12,413 nt of DNA from assembly GCA_027451565.1 (NCBI GenBank), contig DAIDJC010000070.1:1-12413 (forward strand), read 5' to 3'. This stretch comes from Limisphaerales bacterium (GTDB lineage: Bacteria; Verrucomicrobiota; Verrucomicrobiia; Limisphaerales; UBA11358). Position 1 is the first letter of the stretch. Each line of letters opens with the position of its first letter. The notes under the pieces were generated by a model. It had not been told where the DNA came from, ran no database searches, and saw nothing but the letters and a program-made list of their open reading frames with translations. Below, one piece after another: positions 1 through 7,413 of this stretch. Both the position numbers and the translations under genes were made by a program.

Positions 1-530
1 ATGATCAGGTGGGCCTGGGAGGAGTTGGGAAAGGTGAACCGCGCCAGTCCTGCCCGGGCCGTGGCCGTGAGTTCCACGGTCACACCTTCATCCGGCAACA
101 CCACCGAGTAGTATCCCGGGCTGGCTTTTTCCTGCTGGTGAACAAACCGGGCGCGGTAACCCTGCCCAGGCTTGTTTCCCGGCACCAATTGAACCTGTCC
201 CACACAGGGCATGATCAGAATATTGCCCAGATCTCCGCAACCTGTTCCGGTGAGGTGGTTCATCGTGAACCCCAGGATGCTGTCATCCGAATAATGATAG
301 CCGGAGCTGCCATCCCAGCCGCTATCCCGTGTGTCGGGTGAAAACTGAACCATTCCAAAAGGCACCGTGGCTCCGGGATACACATGGCCATGGGCGTCGG
401 TTCCAATGAATGGATCCACATCGGCCAGCGAGACGGCTGGGGACGGAGTGGGAGCCAGCCACAGGCTCAGGCACAATGAACCCAGGATGGGGCTTGACCG
501 TGAAGGACGGAGGACGCGTGGAATGTTCAT
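1..530 (-). CDS. GH92 alpha-mannosidase-like glycoside hydrolase, N-terminal part (runs off the window)
   Basis: Reading the minus strand from 530 gives 176 codons with no stop before the window edge. Residues 1-36 look like a signal peptide: arginines near the N-terminus, a hydrophobic stretch (PILGSLCLSLWLA) and a possible cleavage after SLA. The mature part opens with VDPFIGTDAHGHVYPGA, then PFGMVQFSPDTR, GWD..SGYHYSDD, GFTMNHLTGTGCGDLGNIL. This is the characteristic start of GH92 enzymes, which are calcium-dependent exo-alpha-mannosidases. The catalytic acid lies in the missing C-terminal part, so activity cannot be judged. An in-frame ATG at 587 would add 19 residues before the signal peptide. 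I prefer 530 because the signal peptide then starts properly and the start clears the palindrome at 573-594. No clear Shine-Dalgarno is seen. The gene is divergent from the GH2 gene at 628, suggesting joint control and glycan breakdown outside the cytoplasm. Confidence 0.9.
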   Translation of the reverse strand, partial: MNIPRVLRPSRSSPILGSLCLSLWLAPTPSPAVSLADVDPFIGTDAHGHVYPGATVPFGMVQFSPDTRDSGWDGSSGYHYSDDSILGFTMNHLTGTGCGDLGNILIMPCVGQVQLVPGNKPGQGYRARFVHQQEKASPGYYSVVLPDEGVTVELTATARAGLARFTFPNSSQAHLI

Positions 531-572
531 GATTGTATGGAATTCAAGGTGGCAGAAAGCGCGGTTGAGAGC

Positions 573-594
573 ATGTGGCCATTTCATGCCACAT
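573..594. promoter_or_regulatory. Perfect 7+8+7 palindrome between divergent GH92 and GH2 genes (candidate operator)
   Basis: The half-sites ATGTGGC (573-579) and GCCACAT (588-594) are exact reverse complements separated by the 8-bp spacer CATTTCAT. The palindrome sits 34 bp before the GH2 start and 43 bp before the GH92 start, in the only non-coding DNA between the two. That position suits a dimeric regulator acting on both genes. There is no GC run or T-tract, so it is not a terminator. I could not place convincing -35/-10 boxes around it. Its regulatory role is inference. Confidence 0.4.
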
Positions 595-627
595 TGAGCT
601 TGTTGGATTACGTGTCATGATGAGTCC

Positions 628-3600
628 ATGCAGCAACTTACCCGAGCCAGGCAAGGCATTTCTTCCGCCGCGGCCCGCCTGCGGCCTTTTATTTTTTTGT
701 GGGGATTCTGCCTCATCATTGGATGGTTTCTGCCATGGCAAACCGGCGCGTGGCAAATGCAGCAGGCTCCATTGATGACGCGGTGGGCGGGGTTGGTGGA
801 TACCAATGCGCCGCTGCCGGAGTATCCCAGGCCTCAAATGGTGCGAACCAACTGGCTGAATTTGAATGGCCTGTGGCAGTTTCAACCAGGAGCCACCAAT
901 GATGCGGTCCCCTTTGGCCAGACTTTGCAGGAGCAAATCCTGGTGCCCTTTCCCATGGAATCAGCCATTTCCGGGGTGATGCAATACCATGAATTTTCGT
1001 GGTACCGCAAACTATTCACCATCCCCTCCACCTGGGGCGGCGGGCATGTTCTGCTGCATCTGGATGCCGTGACCTGGCGGGCGACGGTGTATCTCAACGG
1101 CCATTTGCTGGGCGTGCACAGCGGTGGTTACGACCCCTTTGCTTATGATCTCGCGCCCTATTTGAATGGGGCAACCAATGAATTGATCGTCGGGGTTTAC
1201 AGTCCTGAGGACAATGGCGGGCAGCCCCGAGGCAAACAGACGCTCTATCCGGGCGGGATCATGTACACCTCATCCAGCGGCATCTGGCAGCCGGTTTGGC
1301 TGGAGCCGGTGGATGGCTGGGGAATGAGCAGCCTCAAAATGGTTCCCGATGTGGACAAGGGCCTCTTGCGTCTGACTGTGAATACATTCGCCATGGGCGG
1401 CCTGGCCGTGTCCGCATCTGTGTTTTCCAATGGCGTTCCGGTCATCACCGCTGTGGGAACGCCTGGAAGCGAACTGGACCTGTCCATTACAAACGCCAGC
1501 CTGTGGTCGCCGGATAATCCTTTCCTGTATGATTTGAAAATCGTGGAAACCCACAACGGTATCACCAATGACGAGGTGAGCAGTTATTTTGGCATGCGGA
1601 AAATATCCACCAACATCGTCAATGGCGTGCCGGAAATCTATTTGAACAACCAACCTTATTTCGAGATGGGGCCGCTGGACCAGGGATTCTGGCCGGATGG
1701 AATCTACACCGCGCCAACCGATGCCGCGCTGGAGTATGATTTGCAGCAGGAAAAGGCGCTGGGCTTCAACATGGTTCGCAAGCATATCAAGGTGGAACGG
1801 CAACGCTGGTATTATTGGGCGGATAAACTGGGCCTGCTGGTGTGGCAGGACATGCCCAGCGGCAATTCCTACACCTCCAATCCCAAAATCGTGGATCCCT
1901 TCCAATTCATGGCGGAGTTGACGGCCATGGTGACCAATCATTGGAACAGTCCCTGCATCATCATGTGGGACACCTTCAATGAAGGCCAGGGGCAGACCGA
2001 TGCCAACCAGACCAACACGCCTTACCTGGTGCAAATGGTCAAGACCCTGGATCCATCCCGGCTGGTCAATGAGGCCAGTGGCGGGGCCTATTTTGGGGCG
2101 GGCGATGTTTTTGACCAGCACAGTTACCCGCCGCCGGGCGATCCCACCAGCAGCACCCAGGCTCCTGTGGATGGTGAATACGGCGGCATAGGGTTCCAGC
2201 AGGCAGGCCATCTTTGGAATCCCGCCCTGGCTGGCGGCAATTACGTGGGCGCCAATACCACCAATGACATCGCCACCATTTACGATTCCTTTTCCGATCA
2301 ATTGGTGAACAACAAAACCATTTCCGGGTTGAACGCGGCGGTTTATACCCAGATCACGGATGTGGAGAATGAATGCAACGGGCTGATGACTTACGACCGC
2401 TATCTCAAGCCCTCCATGGCAGCCATTCTGGCATCCAATCTCAAGGCCCGCATGGGACAGTCCTATCTCAATGCGCTGTTGCCAACCTCCCAGCAGCAGG
2501 GCCGTCTTTGGAACTACATCACCAACACGCCACCGTCCAATTGGTATGAAACCAATTTCGATGACTCGGCGTGGGGCAGCGGCCTGGCCGGATTCGGAAC
2601 TCCCATCACACCCAATGCGGTGGTAAGAACCCTCTGGAATACGGGTGACATCTGGCTGCGCCAGAAATTTGTGGTCGGATCCCTGACTCCCCAGGACCGG
2701 TCCCAACTTGTTTTCAACCTGTTCCATGACGAGGGTTGCGAAATTTATCTGAACGGGGTGCTGGCCGGCTCAGCCTCCGGTTATGTCACTTCCTATGTGT
2801 TGCTGCCCTGCAACGCGGCGGGGATGGCCGCCTTGGTTCCCAATGCCACCAATTTGATCGCCGTTCACTGCCATCAAACCACCGGGGGCCAGGATATTGA
2901 TGTGGGTTTGTACAAACAGTTCATTTCCGCCAACGCCCTCATTGTTCCAACGGATATGCAGGGTTATTGGCCTTTGGATGAAACCAATGGAAACACCGCT
3001 GCCGATGCCACGGGTTCAGGAAACAATGGTGTGGTGAACGGGGCCGCATGGTCGCCTGACGGCAAGGTCAACGGTTGCCTGGTCTTTAACGGGGTCAACC
3101 AGAACGTGGAGGTCAACAATACCGTGGGAGGGGATTTCAGCCTGTCCTTTTGGGTCCAAACGACCCAGGCCGCCGGCACAGGAGCCTGGTGGCAAGGGGC
3201 GGGCCTGGTGGATGCCTTTGCCAGCGCCAATGCCAGTGACTTTGGAGCCGCCTTGTGCGGCGGGCATTTTGCATTTGGCGTCGGCAGCCCGGATGCCACG
3301 CTGCTTTCCACCACCGCCATCAATGATGGCGCGTGGCACCAATGCGTTGCCACCCGAAAGCAGGCCACGGGCGCGATGGTCATTTACGTGGATGGTGTCA
3401 TCCAAGCCACCGGAACCGGCAGCACTGCGGTTCTCAACGCCTCCCCGGTCATCCGTTTTGGTTCATTGGCCAACAACACGGGTTTCTTTGCCGGCAAACT
3501 GGATGATGTGCGCATCTACGACCGCGCCCTGGGCAGCAACGAGGTGCAGGCATTGTATGACAATAGCGTCGCGATCGCCCCGGCCCCGGCGCCCTTGACG

Positions 3601-5976
3601 GCGCTGTCTGGCAACAACCAGGTGTTTCTTGGCTGGACCGGGGTTCCCGGCGCAACCGGCTATGACATCCGGCGCAGTTCCAGCCTGTCCGGGCCTTTTT
3701 TGCCCGTGGCCAATCCATTTGCCACCAACACCACTGATTTCAGCGCCTTGAATGGAAATACTTACTATTATGAGGCTGCGGCACAAAATGCCTTGGGCGA
3801 CGGCTCGTGGACGGCGCCCGTGCAAGCCGCACCTTCGCTGAGCGCCTCCCTGACCACTTGGTTTGCGGCAGATCACATCTCAGGCCTGACCAACCTGGCC
3901 TCCGTCACCAATTGGCCGGACCTGAGCGGAAACGGGGATGATGCCCTGCAACCGGCGCCCCAGTTCGCCCCCATCCTGGTGACCAATGCCTTGAATGGGC
4001 TTCCGGTGGTTCGGTTTGATTCCGCTGCCAGCAATAACCTGGCCTTCCTGCGTCCCGTGCAGGACGATTTCACCATGTTCTGTGTCTTTCGCAGCACCCA
4101 GGGTTATGGCAACGGCACATTGTACTTTCAAGGAGCGGGACTGGTGAACGGTGAGGTCAGCGGGGTGACCGAAGATTTTGGCACCTGCCTCTTTTCCAAC
4201 GGGCAGGTCAGCGCCGGGACCGGAAACCCCGATGTGGCCGTGGATTCAGTCCCCGGCTTTAATGATGGCCAGCCTCATCTCCTGGTTTTCAAACGCACGG
4301 AAAGCACGGGGGAATGCGATTTGTATATGGACGGGAATTTCATGGGTTCTGTCACCGGCAGCAGTCTTTCCTTAACCGCCCCCTCCAGGCTTGTTCTCGG
4401 ATCCCAGCAAACCATGCTCTATTATTATACGGGTGACATTGCTGAGGTGAAAATTTATCACTCGGCCCTGTCGGATGCAGACCGGCAGGCGCAGGAAGCC
4501 GGGTTGATCCAAAAGTGGGGCATACAAACCCTGCCTCCTCCCGCTTCACTCAATGCCACGGGAGGCAATGGCCATGTGGAGGTTTCCTGGCCGGCCGTTT
4601 CGGGAGCCATGGGGTACCAACTGTTGCGCTCCAGCAATCTCACCGGGCCCTTTGACGTGCTTTCGATGCCGGTTACAAACGAATTTGATGATGCCCAGGT
4701 TGTCAATGGTTCGACCTATTATTACGAGGTGCGGAGCATGTCTCCCGTGGGACAAAGCGGTGTTTCACAGGTGGCCAGCGCCACGCCGCAGGCGCCCCGG
4801 CCAGCAGTGTGGTACAAGGCCGATGCCGTGACTGGCCTGGCCCAAGGCGCGGCTCTGGGGGCATGGCCGGATTCCAGCGGCAATGGAATTTATGCCCTTC
4901 AAACCAACGTGAACCAGAGGCCCGTTTACGAGACAAATGCCCTGCACGGCCTTCCCGCCATCCGCTTTGATTCCGCCGCCTCAACCTTCCTCCTTTTCCA
5001 ACGACCCGTGCAGGATGATTTCACCATGCTCGTCGTTTATCAAAGCAGCCAGTCCAACCAGGGAAACGGCACTAATTTCTATAATGGTTCCGGGCTGGTC
5101 AACGGCGACGAGCCGATGGTGCAAAACGATTTTGGAACGGCTCTCAATGCCAATGGCCAGATTCTGGCCGGGACGGGCAATCCTGACACCAGCCTGCAAT
5201 CTCCCGGCGGGTTCAATGATGGCCAGCCGCATGTCATGGCATTTGAACGAACCGCCAGTTCCGGCGCCCTGGCGCTATTTGTGGACGGGGTCCAGGTGGA
5301 TTCCGGCGTGGGCGGCACCCAGTCGCTCACCAGTCCAGCCACCCTGGACCTCGGGGCTGTCCCCAGCGGGGGCGGGTTTTTGGATGGTGATCTTGCCGAG
5401 GTCAAGATTTTCAGCTCCGCTTTGTCCAGCGGGGATTTGGTTGTGGAGGAAAACCAGCTTGCCTGCAAATACGGCCTTTCATTGGGTTTGCCGGCCCTGG
5501 CATCGCCGGGACAGCTTTCCGGCGCGGTATCGAACGGCGTGGTGACATTGAATTGGTCCGCGGTTTCCGGGGCCTCCAGCTACAGTGTCAGCACTTCCAC
5601 CAACGCCACCGGGCCTTTTGCCAGTCTGGGCGTGGTCCAGCAGGGCACATCCTTTGTTTCCCCCCAACCCAATTTCGGCAGGACAAATTATTACGCGGTA
5701 ACCTCCCTGAACCAGTGCCAGTCAAGCCCGGCCTCCGCCCCGTTGGCGGTGTTCCAGCCTGCGCCCTCCTTGGTGACACTCCCCACGGGTCACGGCAGCT
5801 TGAACGTGCAATGGCCCCTATGGGCCGCCGGTTGGAAACTGTTTTATTCCACCAACCTCACCCCGCCCACACTCTGGATGCCATTCACCAATGCGGCCAC
5901 GCAACTCGGGAATGTGTATCAAGTATCCATCGTGCCAGGCGGTGGCTCGGTCTTTTTTCGCCTCACGCCCCCGTAA
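628..5976 (+). CDS. Secreted multidomain GH2-family glycoside hydrolase with LamG-like and fibronectin-III modules
   Basis: This 1782-residue protein starts with a probable signal sequence (Arg-containing N-terminus, then FIFLWGFCLIIGWFLPWQ at about 21-38). About 60-230 is the GH2 jelly-roll (EYPRPQMVR, LNLNGLWQF, VPFPMESAISG, YLNGHLLGVHSGGYDPF), followed by the Ig-like domain (about 230-325) and a TIM barrel (about 325-620). The expected acid/base is E452 in WDTFNEGQG and the nucleophile E517 in DGEYGGIG; both are present. About 640-770 is a second galactose-binding-like jelly-roll (NFDDSAWG, FHDEGCEIYLNG). Then come LamG (775-980), FN3 (985-1070), LamG-like (1075-1301), FN3 (1302-1389), LamG-like (1392-1620), FN3 (1621-1712) and a tail ending SVFFRLTPP. 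GH2 covers beta-galactosidases, beta-mannosidases, beta-glucuronidases and others; I cannot fix the substrate. It is much longer than ordinary GH2 enzymes (about 600-1000 aa). The extra modules probably bind glycans or the cell surface. No clear Shine-Dalgarno precedes 628. Confidence 0.9.
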   Translation: MQQLTRARQGISSAAARLRPFIFLWGFCLIIGWFLPWQTGAWQMQQAPLMTRWAGLVDTNAPLPEYPRPQMVRTNWLNLNGLWQFQPGATNDAVPFGQTLQEQILVPFPMESAISGVMQYHEFSWYRKLFTIPSTWGGGHVLLHLDAVTWRATVYLNGHLLGVHSGGYDPFAYDLAPYLNGATNELIVGVYSPEDNGGQPRGKQTLYPGGIMYTSSSGIWQPVWLEPVDGWGMSSLKMVPDVDKGLLRLTVNTFAMGGLAVSASVFSNGVPVITAVGTPGSELDLSITNASLWSPDNPFLYDLKIVETHNGITNDEVSSYFGMRKISTNIVNGVPEIYLNNQPYFEMGPLDQGFWPDGIYTAPTDAALEYDLQQEKALGFNMVRKHIKVERQRWYYWADKLGLLVWQDMPSGNSYTSNPKIVDPFQFMAELTAMVTNHWNSPCIIMWDTFNEGQGQTDANQTNTPYLVQMVKTLDPSRLVNEASGGAYFGAGDVFDQHSYPPPGDPTSSTQAPVDGEYGGIGFQQAGHLWNPALAGGNYVGANTTNDIATIYDSFSDQLVNNKTISGLNAAVYTQITDVENECNGLMTYDRYLKPSMAAILASNLKARMGQSYLNALLPTSQQQGRLWNYITNTPPSNWYETNFDDSAWGSGLAGFGTPITPNAVVRTLWNTGDIWLRQKFVVGSLTPQDRSQLVFNLFHDEGCEIYLNGVLAGSASGYVTSYVLLPCNAAGMAALVPNATNLIAVHCHQTTGGQDIDVGLYKQFISANALIVPTDMQGYWPLDETNGNTAADATGSGNNGVVNGAAWSPDGKVNGCLVFNGVNQNVEVNNTVGGDFSLSFWVQTTQAAGTGAWWQGAGLVDAFASANASDFGAALCGGHFAFGVGSPDATLLSTTAINDGAWHQCVATRKQATGAMVIYVDGVIQATGTGSTAVLNASPVIRFGSLANNTGFFAGKLDDVRIYDRALGSNEVQALYDNSVAIAPAPAPLTALSGNNQVFLGWTGVPGATGYDIRRSSSLSGPFLPVANPFATNTTDFSALNGNTYYYEAAAQNALGDGSWTAPVQAAPSLSASLTTWFAADHISGLTNLASVTNWPDLSGNGDDALQPAPQFAPILVTNALNGLPVVRFDSAASNNLAFLRPVQDDFTMFCVFRSTQGYGNGTLYFQGAGLVNGEVSGVTEDFGTCLFSNGQVSAGTGNPDVAVDSVPGFNDGQPHLLVFKRTESTGECDLYMDGNFMGSVTGSSLSLTAPSRLVLGSQQTMLYYYTGDIAEVKIYHSALSDADRQAQEAGLIQKWGIQTLPPPASLNATGGNGHVEVSWPAVSGAMGYQLLRSSNLTGPFDVLSMPVTNEFDDAQVVNGSTYYYEVRSMSPVGQSGVSQVASATPQAPRPAVWYKADAVTGLAQGAALGAWPDSSGNGIYALQTNVNQRPVYETNALHGLPAIRFDSAASTFLLFQRPVQDDFTMLVVYQSSQSNQGNGTNFYNGSGLVNGDEPMVQNDFGTALNANGQILAGTGNPDTSLQSPGGFNDGQPHVMAFERTASSGALALFVDGVQVDSGVGGTQSLTSPATLDLGAVPSGGGFLDGDLAEVKIFSSALSSGDLVVEENQLACKYGLSLGLPALASPGQLSGAVSNGVVTLNWSAVSGASSYSVSTSTNATGPFASLGVVQQGTSFVSPQPNFGRTNYYAVTSLNQCQSSPASAPLAVFQPAPSLVTLPTGHGSLNVQWPLWAAGWKLFYSTNLTPPTLWMPFTNAATQLGNVYQVSIVPGGGSVFFRLTPP
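3850..4530 (+). repeat. LamG-like module, copy A of an internal duplication in the GH2 gene
   Basis: This segment encodes residues about 1075-1301, from LTTWFAADHISGL to the IQKWGIQT region. It shares residue blocks in the same order with copy B at 4801-5487: W.AD...GL, WPDLSGNG / WPDSSGNG, RFDSAASN / RFDSAAST, RPVQDDFTM, GAGLVNG / GSGLVNG, FGT, AGTGNPD, GFNDGQPH and GDIAEVKI / GDLAEVKI. DNA stretches such as cccgtgcaggacgatttcac also match closely, so the duplication may be fairly recent. Confidence 0.8.
4801..5487 (+). repeat. LamG-like module, copy B of an internal duplication in the GH2 gene
   Basis: Residues about 1392-1620 repeat the module at 3850-4530, each copy followed by an FN3 domain carrying a TGPF and a NGSTYYYEV / RTNYYAV motif. 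The repeat unit is therefore LamG-like plus FN3, about 950 bp. The first LamG (775-980) is more divergent and of the classical form (GYWPLDE, LDDVRIYDRAL), so only A and B are a clear recent pair. Confidence 0.8.
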
Positions 5977-6320
5977 AGTCCCCATCCAACGCCAATAGTT
6001 TTCCCCCTGCAACCACCCCTGCCTGTCCACCGTGCCGCAGGTGGCGAGAACTTTGGGTGAAGCGACGGGGATTGGGCAAAATTCCAAAAAACCGGACTTT
6101 CGCCACCAGGGAAGTGTCATCTAACTTCGGGTCATGAATATGAATCTGCCTGTTGATATCGTGCTTTTTAGCCCGAAAACCGAGGTGGAAAAAAGGTCGC
6201 TTTGCGGGAGGGATTGATAGCATGGGAAATCATGATCAAATGAATCCATTCCAGGAACCACGTCTAGTCTGGAAGCCGTGGAGCGTGGAATTCTTGTGGG
6301 CTGCATATCCTGCATATCCT

Positions 6321-6404
6321 ACGGCCACCGGCATCGAGATTGGACTGCTTCTGGATTTCGGAGAGGAGCGGCTCGAATTCAAACACAAGACGCGAACCCA
6401 ACGC
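6321..6404 (+). pseudogene. GxxExxY-family protein, C-terminal remnant
   Basis: The plus strand reads TATGIEIGLLLDFGEERLEF followed by KHKTRTQR. This matches the conserved end of GxxExxY proteins as I remember them (ATG..VGLLINFG...LEFKR). These small proteins of unknown function are common, often multi-copy, in Verrucomicrobiota, Planctomycetota and Bacteroidota. The upstream frame (ending WAAYPAYP) shows neither the GxxExxY motif nor the rest of the domain, so only about 28 of some 125 residues remain. The 9-bp tandem TGCATATCC lies directly at the left breakpoint. Confidence 0.55.
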
Positions 6405-6430
6405 CCCAGCATCGCCCCAGCATCGCCCCA
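6402..6430. repeat. 11-bp tandem repeat, about 2.6 copies
   Basis: The unit CGCCCCAGCAT occurs at 6402-6412 and 6413-6423, followed by a partial copy (CGCCCCA) to 6430. It directly follows the GxxExxY stub. It is too short and has no spacers, so it is not a CRISPR. Confidence 0.85.
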
Positions 6431-6450
6431 AACCGTTGCCAATAAATTTT

Positions 6451-6591
6451 ATCCTGTAAATCCTGTCCAATGCCTTTAGCAACTACAGCATAGTCACTCG
6501 GAGCGTTGTTTAAGTCTGTCAGAGAAAACATGCACAGGGACAAGGCCTCCATGGCGATCTCGGCAGAAAATCGGGACAGGATGAACAGGAT
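6451..6591. repeat. Inverted pair of 18-bp ATCCTGT-type repeats
   Basis: The left arm at 6451-6468 is atcctgtaaatcctgtcc. The right arm at 6574-6591 is ggacaggatgaacaggat. The reverse complement of the right arm matches the left at 16 of 18 positions, differing only in the two central bases. Each arm is itself a direct 9-bp repeat of ATCCTG. A related pair (ATCCTGCAT, ATCCTACGG) lies at 6307-6324. From memory such ACAGGAT repeats are dispersed in verrucomicrobial genomes near GxxExxY genes; this was not checked. Confidence 0.6.
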
Positions 6592-6817
6592 GCCAAAATG
6601 GAGGATCAAGAACTGAAAAAAGACGCTGGCGAATTATTACCGTTCATTTGAATTAATATATGCGTTTCCCCCTCTCTATCGGTTCGCTGGCGGGGCGAGG
6701 AAATCTAAGTCGCTGGGTTGGTTCATGGGTTTGGAACTGGCGGCTGCGATGGGGGGTGAAATGGGTTAAGACTGTAATAGTGGGATTAACGAAAGCCGGG
6801 TGTGGCACCTGGCCTAT

Positions 6818-6925
6818 TTGGAGTTCCACCAAAATTTTCTCGGTATCCGTGCCAATGGCTCCTATCAACCCAAAAACCAGTTCCGGGAACTTCAATGCGC
6901 TGTCAAAGATTTTGGGTTTTTCCAT
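6818..6925 (-). pseudogene. Possible N-terminal stub of an anti-phage dCTP deaminase (AvcD/DcdV-like)
   Basis: Reading the minus strand from the ATG at 6925, 36 codons give MEKPKIFDSALKF followed by PELVFGLIGAIGTDTEKILV and ELQ. The block ELVFGLIGAIGTDTEKI resembles the start of the P-loop-like domain of anti-phage dCTP/dCMP deaminases (EL.IGLVG.VGTD...V), which deplete nucleotides during phage infection. After ELQ the frame continues for about 55 residues (IGQVPHPAFVNP...) that are Pro/Arg/His-rich, resemble no domain, and then stop. The deaminase part is absent. This looks like a gene cut off by insertion or deletion. The match is short and from memory, so the family call is tentative. It fits a location beside an RM system. 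Confidence 0.4.
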
Positions 6926-6988
6926 ATATATTACTTGAGTAGCATCTGACAGAATGCAACAAAGCAATTTCAGCTTCAATGGGGAATC

Positions 6989-7106
6989 TAGTGTAGTGTC
7001 CCGGAAATACCTAGGCATATTATGAGCCCATTAAAGCACCATTTTTGCGGAAACAGGTCAGAGCTGGATGTTTTATATGTATAGCCAATTGCGACACACT
7101 ACACTA
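6989..7106. repeat. 118-bp element with 11-bp perfect inverted ends (MITE-like candidate)
   Basis: TAGTGTAGTGT (6989-6999) and ACACTACACTA (7096-7106) are exact reverse complements, and two of the next four positions also match. The interior has no open frame of note and is AT-rich. Size and structure suit a miniature inverted-repeat element or an IS remnant. I see no clear flanking target duplication, so mobility is inference. Confidence 0.4.
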
Positions 7107-7111
7107 AAACC

Positions 7112-7134
7112 TTCAAATTTTGAACGGAACCGTT
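7112..7134. promoter_or_regulatory. Two overlapping short palindromes upstream of the 56-aa gene
   Basis: TTCAA-ATT-TTGAA (7112-7124) and AACGG-AA-CCGTT (7123-7134) overlap by two bases and end 49 bp before the ATG at 7184. Both are perfect but short. They could form an operator for the small gene unit, but chance palindromes of this size are not rare. Confidence 0.25.
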
Positions 7135-7183
7135 AAATGTTTCCAGCCTTTATTTCGATTCTGGTTCGTGTAAAGCTGCAAGC

Positions 7184-7354
7184 ATGGCAAATGATGTTAA
7201 ATTAAAAAAAAATCCTGCGGCTGTGGCGCTGGGGCGGCTGGGCGGCTTGAAGGGCGGGCCGGCGCTCGCGGCGAAAATGACGCCAGCACAACGCAAGGCA
7301 GCGGCTCGCAAGGCGGCGCTGGCCCGCTGGTCAAAAAAGTCTAAAAAGCCCTAG
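7184..7354 (+). CDS. Small, highly basic GGLKGG-type protein (56 aa), function unknown
   Basis: The frame ATG (7184) to TAG (7352-7354) encodes 56 residues with 15 Lys/Arg and one acidic residue. The core reads NPAAVALGRLGGLKGGPALA followed by AKMTPAQRKAAARKAALARW. I recognise this as a recurrent small-protein pattern in many bacterial phyla (ALGRLGGLKGGxARAxxLTPxxRxxIAxxAAxxRW). It also loosely recalls the KGG stress-protein motif. The charge suggests nucleic-acid binding, which is inference. No signal peptide or membrane segment is present. It lies 59 bp upstream of the 174-aa gene on the same strand, and from memory such proteins are often found next to another small hypothetical gene. No good Shine-Dalgarno is seen; AAAGCTGCAAGC precedes the ATG. 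The conserved pattern is what makes this more than a chance short frame. Confidence 0.75.
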   Translation: MANDVKLKKNPAAVALGRLGGLKGGPALAAKMTPAQRKAAARKAALARWSKKSKKP

Positions 7355-7361
7355 ATTGTTG

Positions 7362-7390
7362 TTGTTAATGCGCGAGCGGTCGTGCATAAT
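7362..7390 (+). promoter_or_regulatory. Candidate sigma-70-type promoter for the 174-aa gene
   Basis: TTGTTA (7362-7367) and CATAAT (7385-7390) match the -35 and -10 consensus at 4 of 6 and 5 of 6 positions, with a 17-bp spacer. Transcription would start near 7397. A GAAAGG ribosome-binding-site-like sequence (7402-7407) follows, 6 bp before the ATG at 7414. If real, the 174-aa gene can be expressed separately from the 56-aa gene. Pattern match only. Confidence 0.4.
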
Positions 7391-7413
7391 AGCAGCAATA
7401 CGAAAGGCCATTT

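Larger units (their letters stand above)
5977..7183. other. 1.2-kb stretch without an intact gene, rich in gene relics and short repeats
   Basis: No open frame here has convincing protein character over its full length. What can be supported is listed separately: a GxxExxY C-terminal stub (6321-6404), an 11-bp tandem repeat, ATCCTG-type repeats, a deaminase-like stub on the minus strand (6818-6925), a 118-bp element with inverted ends (6989-7106) and short palindromes before the next gene. Positions 5977-6300 and 6600-6810 hold nothing I can identify. The stretch is visibly more AT-rich towards its right end than the GH2 gene. No tRNA, rRNA or CRISPR was found. Confidence 0.7.

Noticed and set aside
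531..587. Upstream GH92 start at 587
   Set aside because: In frame, but it would put 19 non-hydrophobic residues ahead of a good signal peptide and start inside the palindrome; 530 is preferred though not proven.
544..936. 130-codon minus-strand open frame across the GH2 start and intergenic region
   Set aside because: Antisense to the conserved GH2 N-terminus and across the divergent promoter region; no domain or start signal.
1270..2727. Long 485-codon minus-strand open frame inside the GH2 gene
   Set aside because: It lies antisense to the catalytic GH2 domains with their conserved active-site residues; its His/Gly/Ile-rich translation has no domain character and reflects high GC at third positions of the real gene.
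6402..6430. CRISPR-like array
   Set aside because: Only an 11-bp direct tandem without spacers, and no cas genes nearby.
6153..6479. 108-codon plus-strand open frame as a real gene
   Set aside because: Only residues 57-84 resemble a known family (the GxxExxY C-terminus); the rest runs through repeats, so it is treated as a relic.
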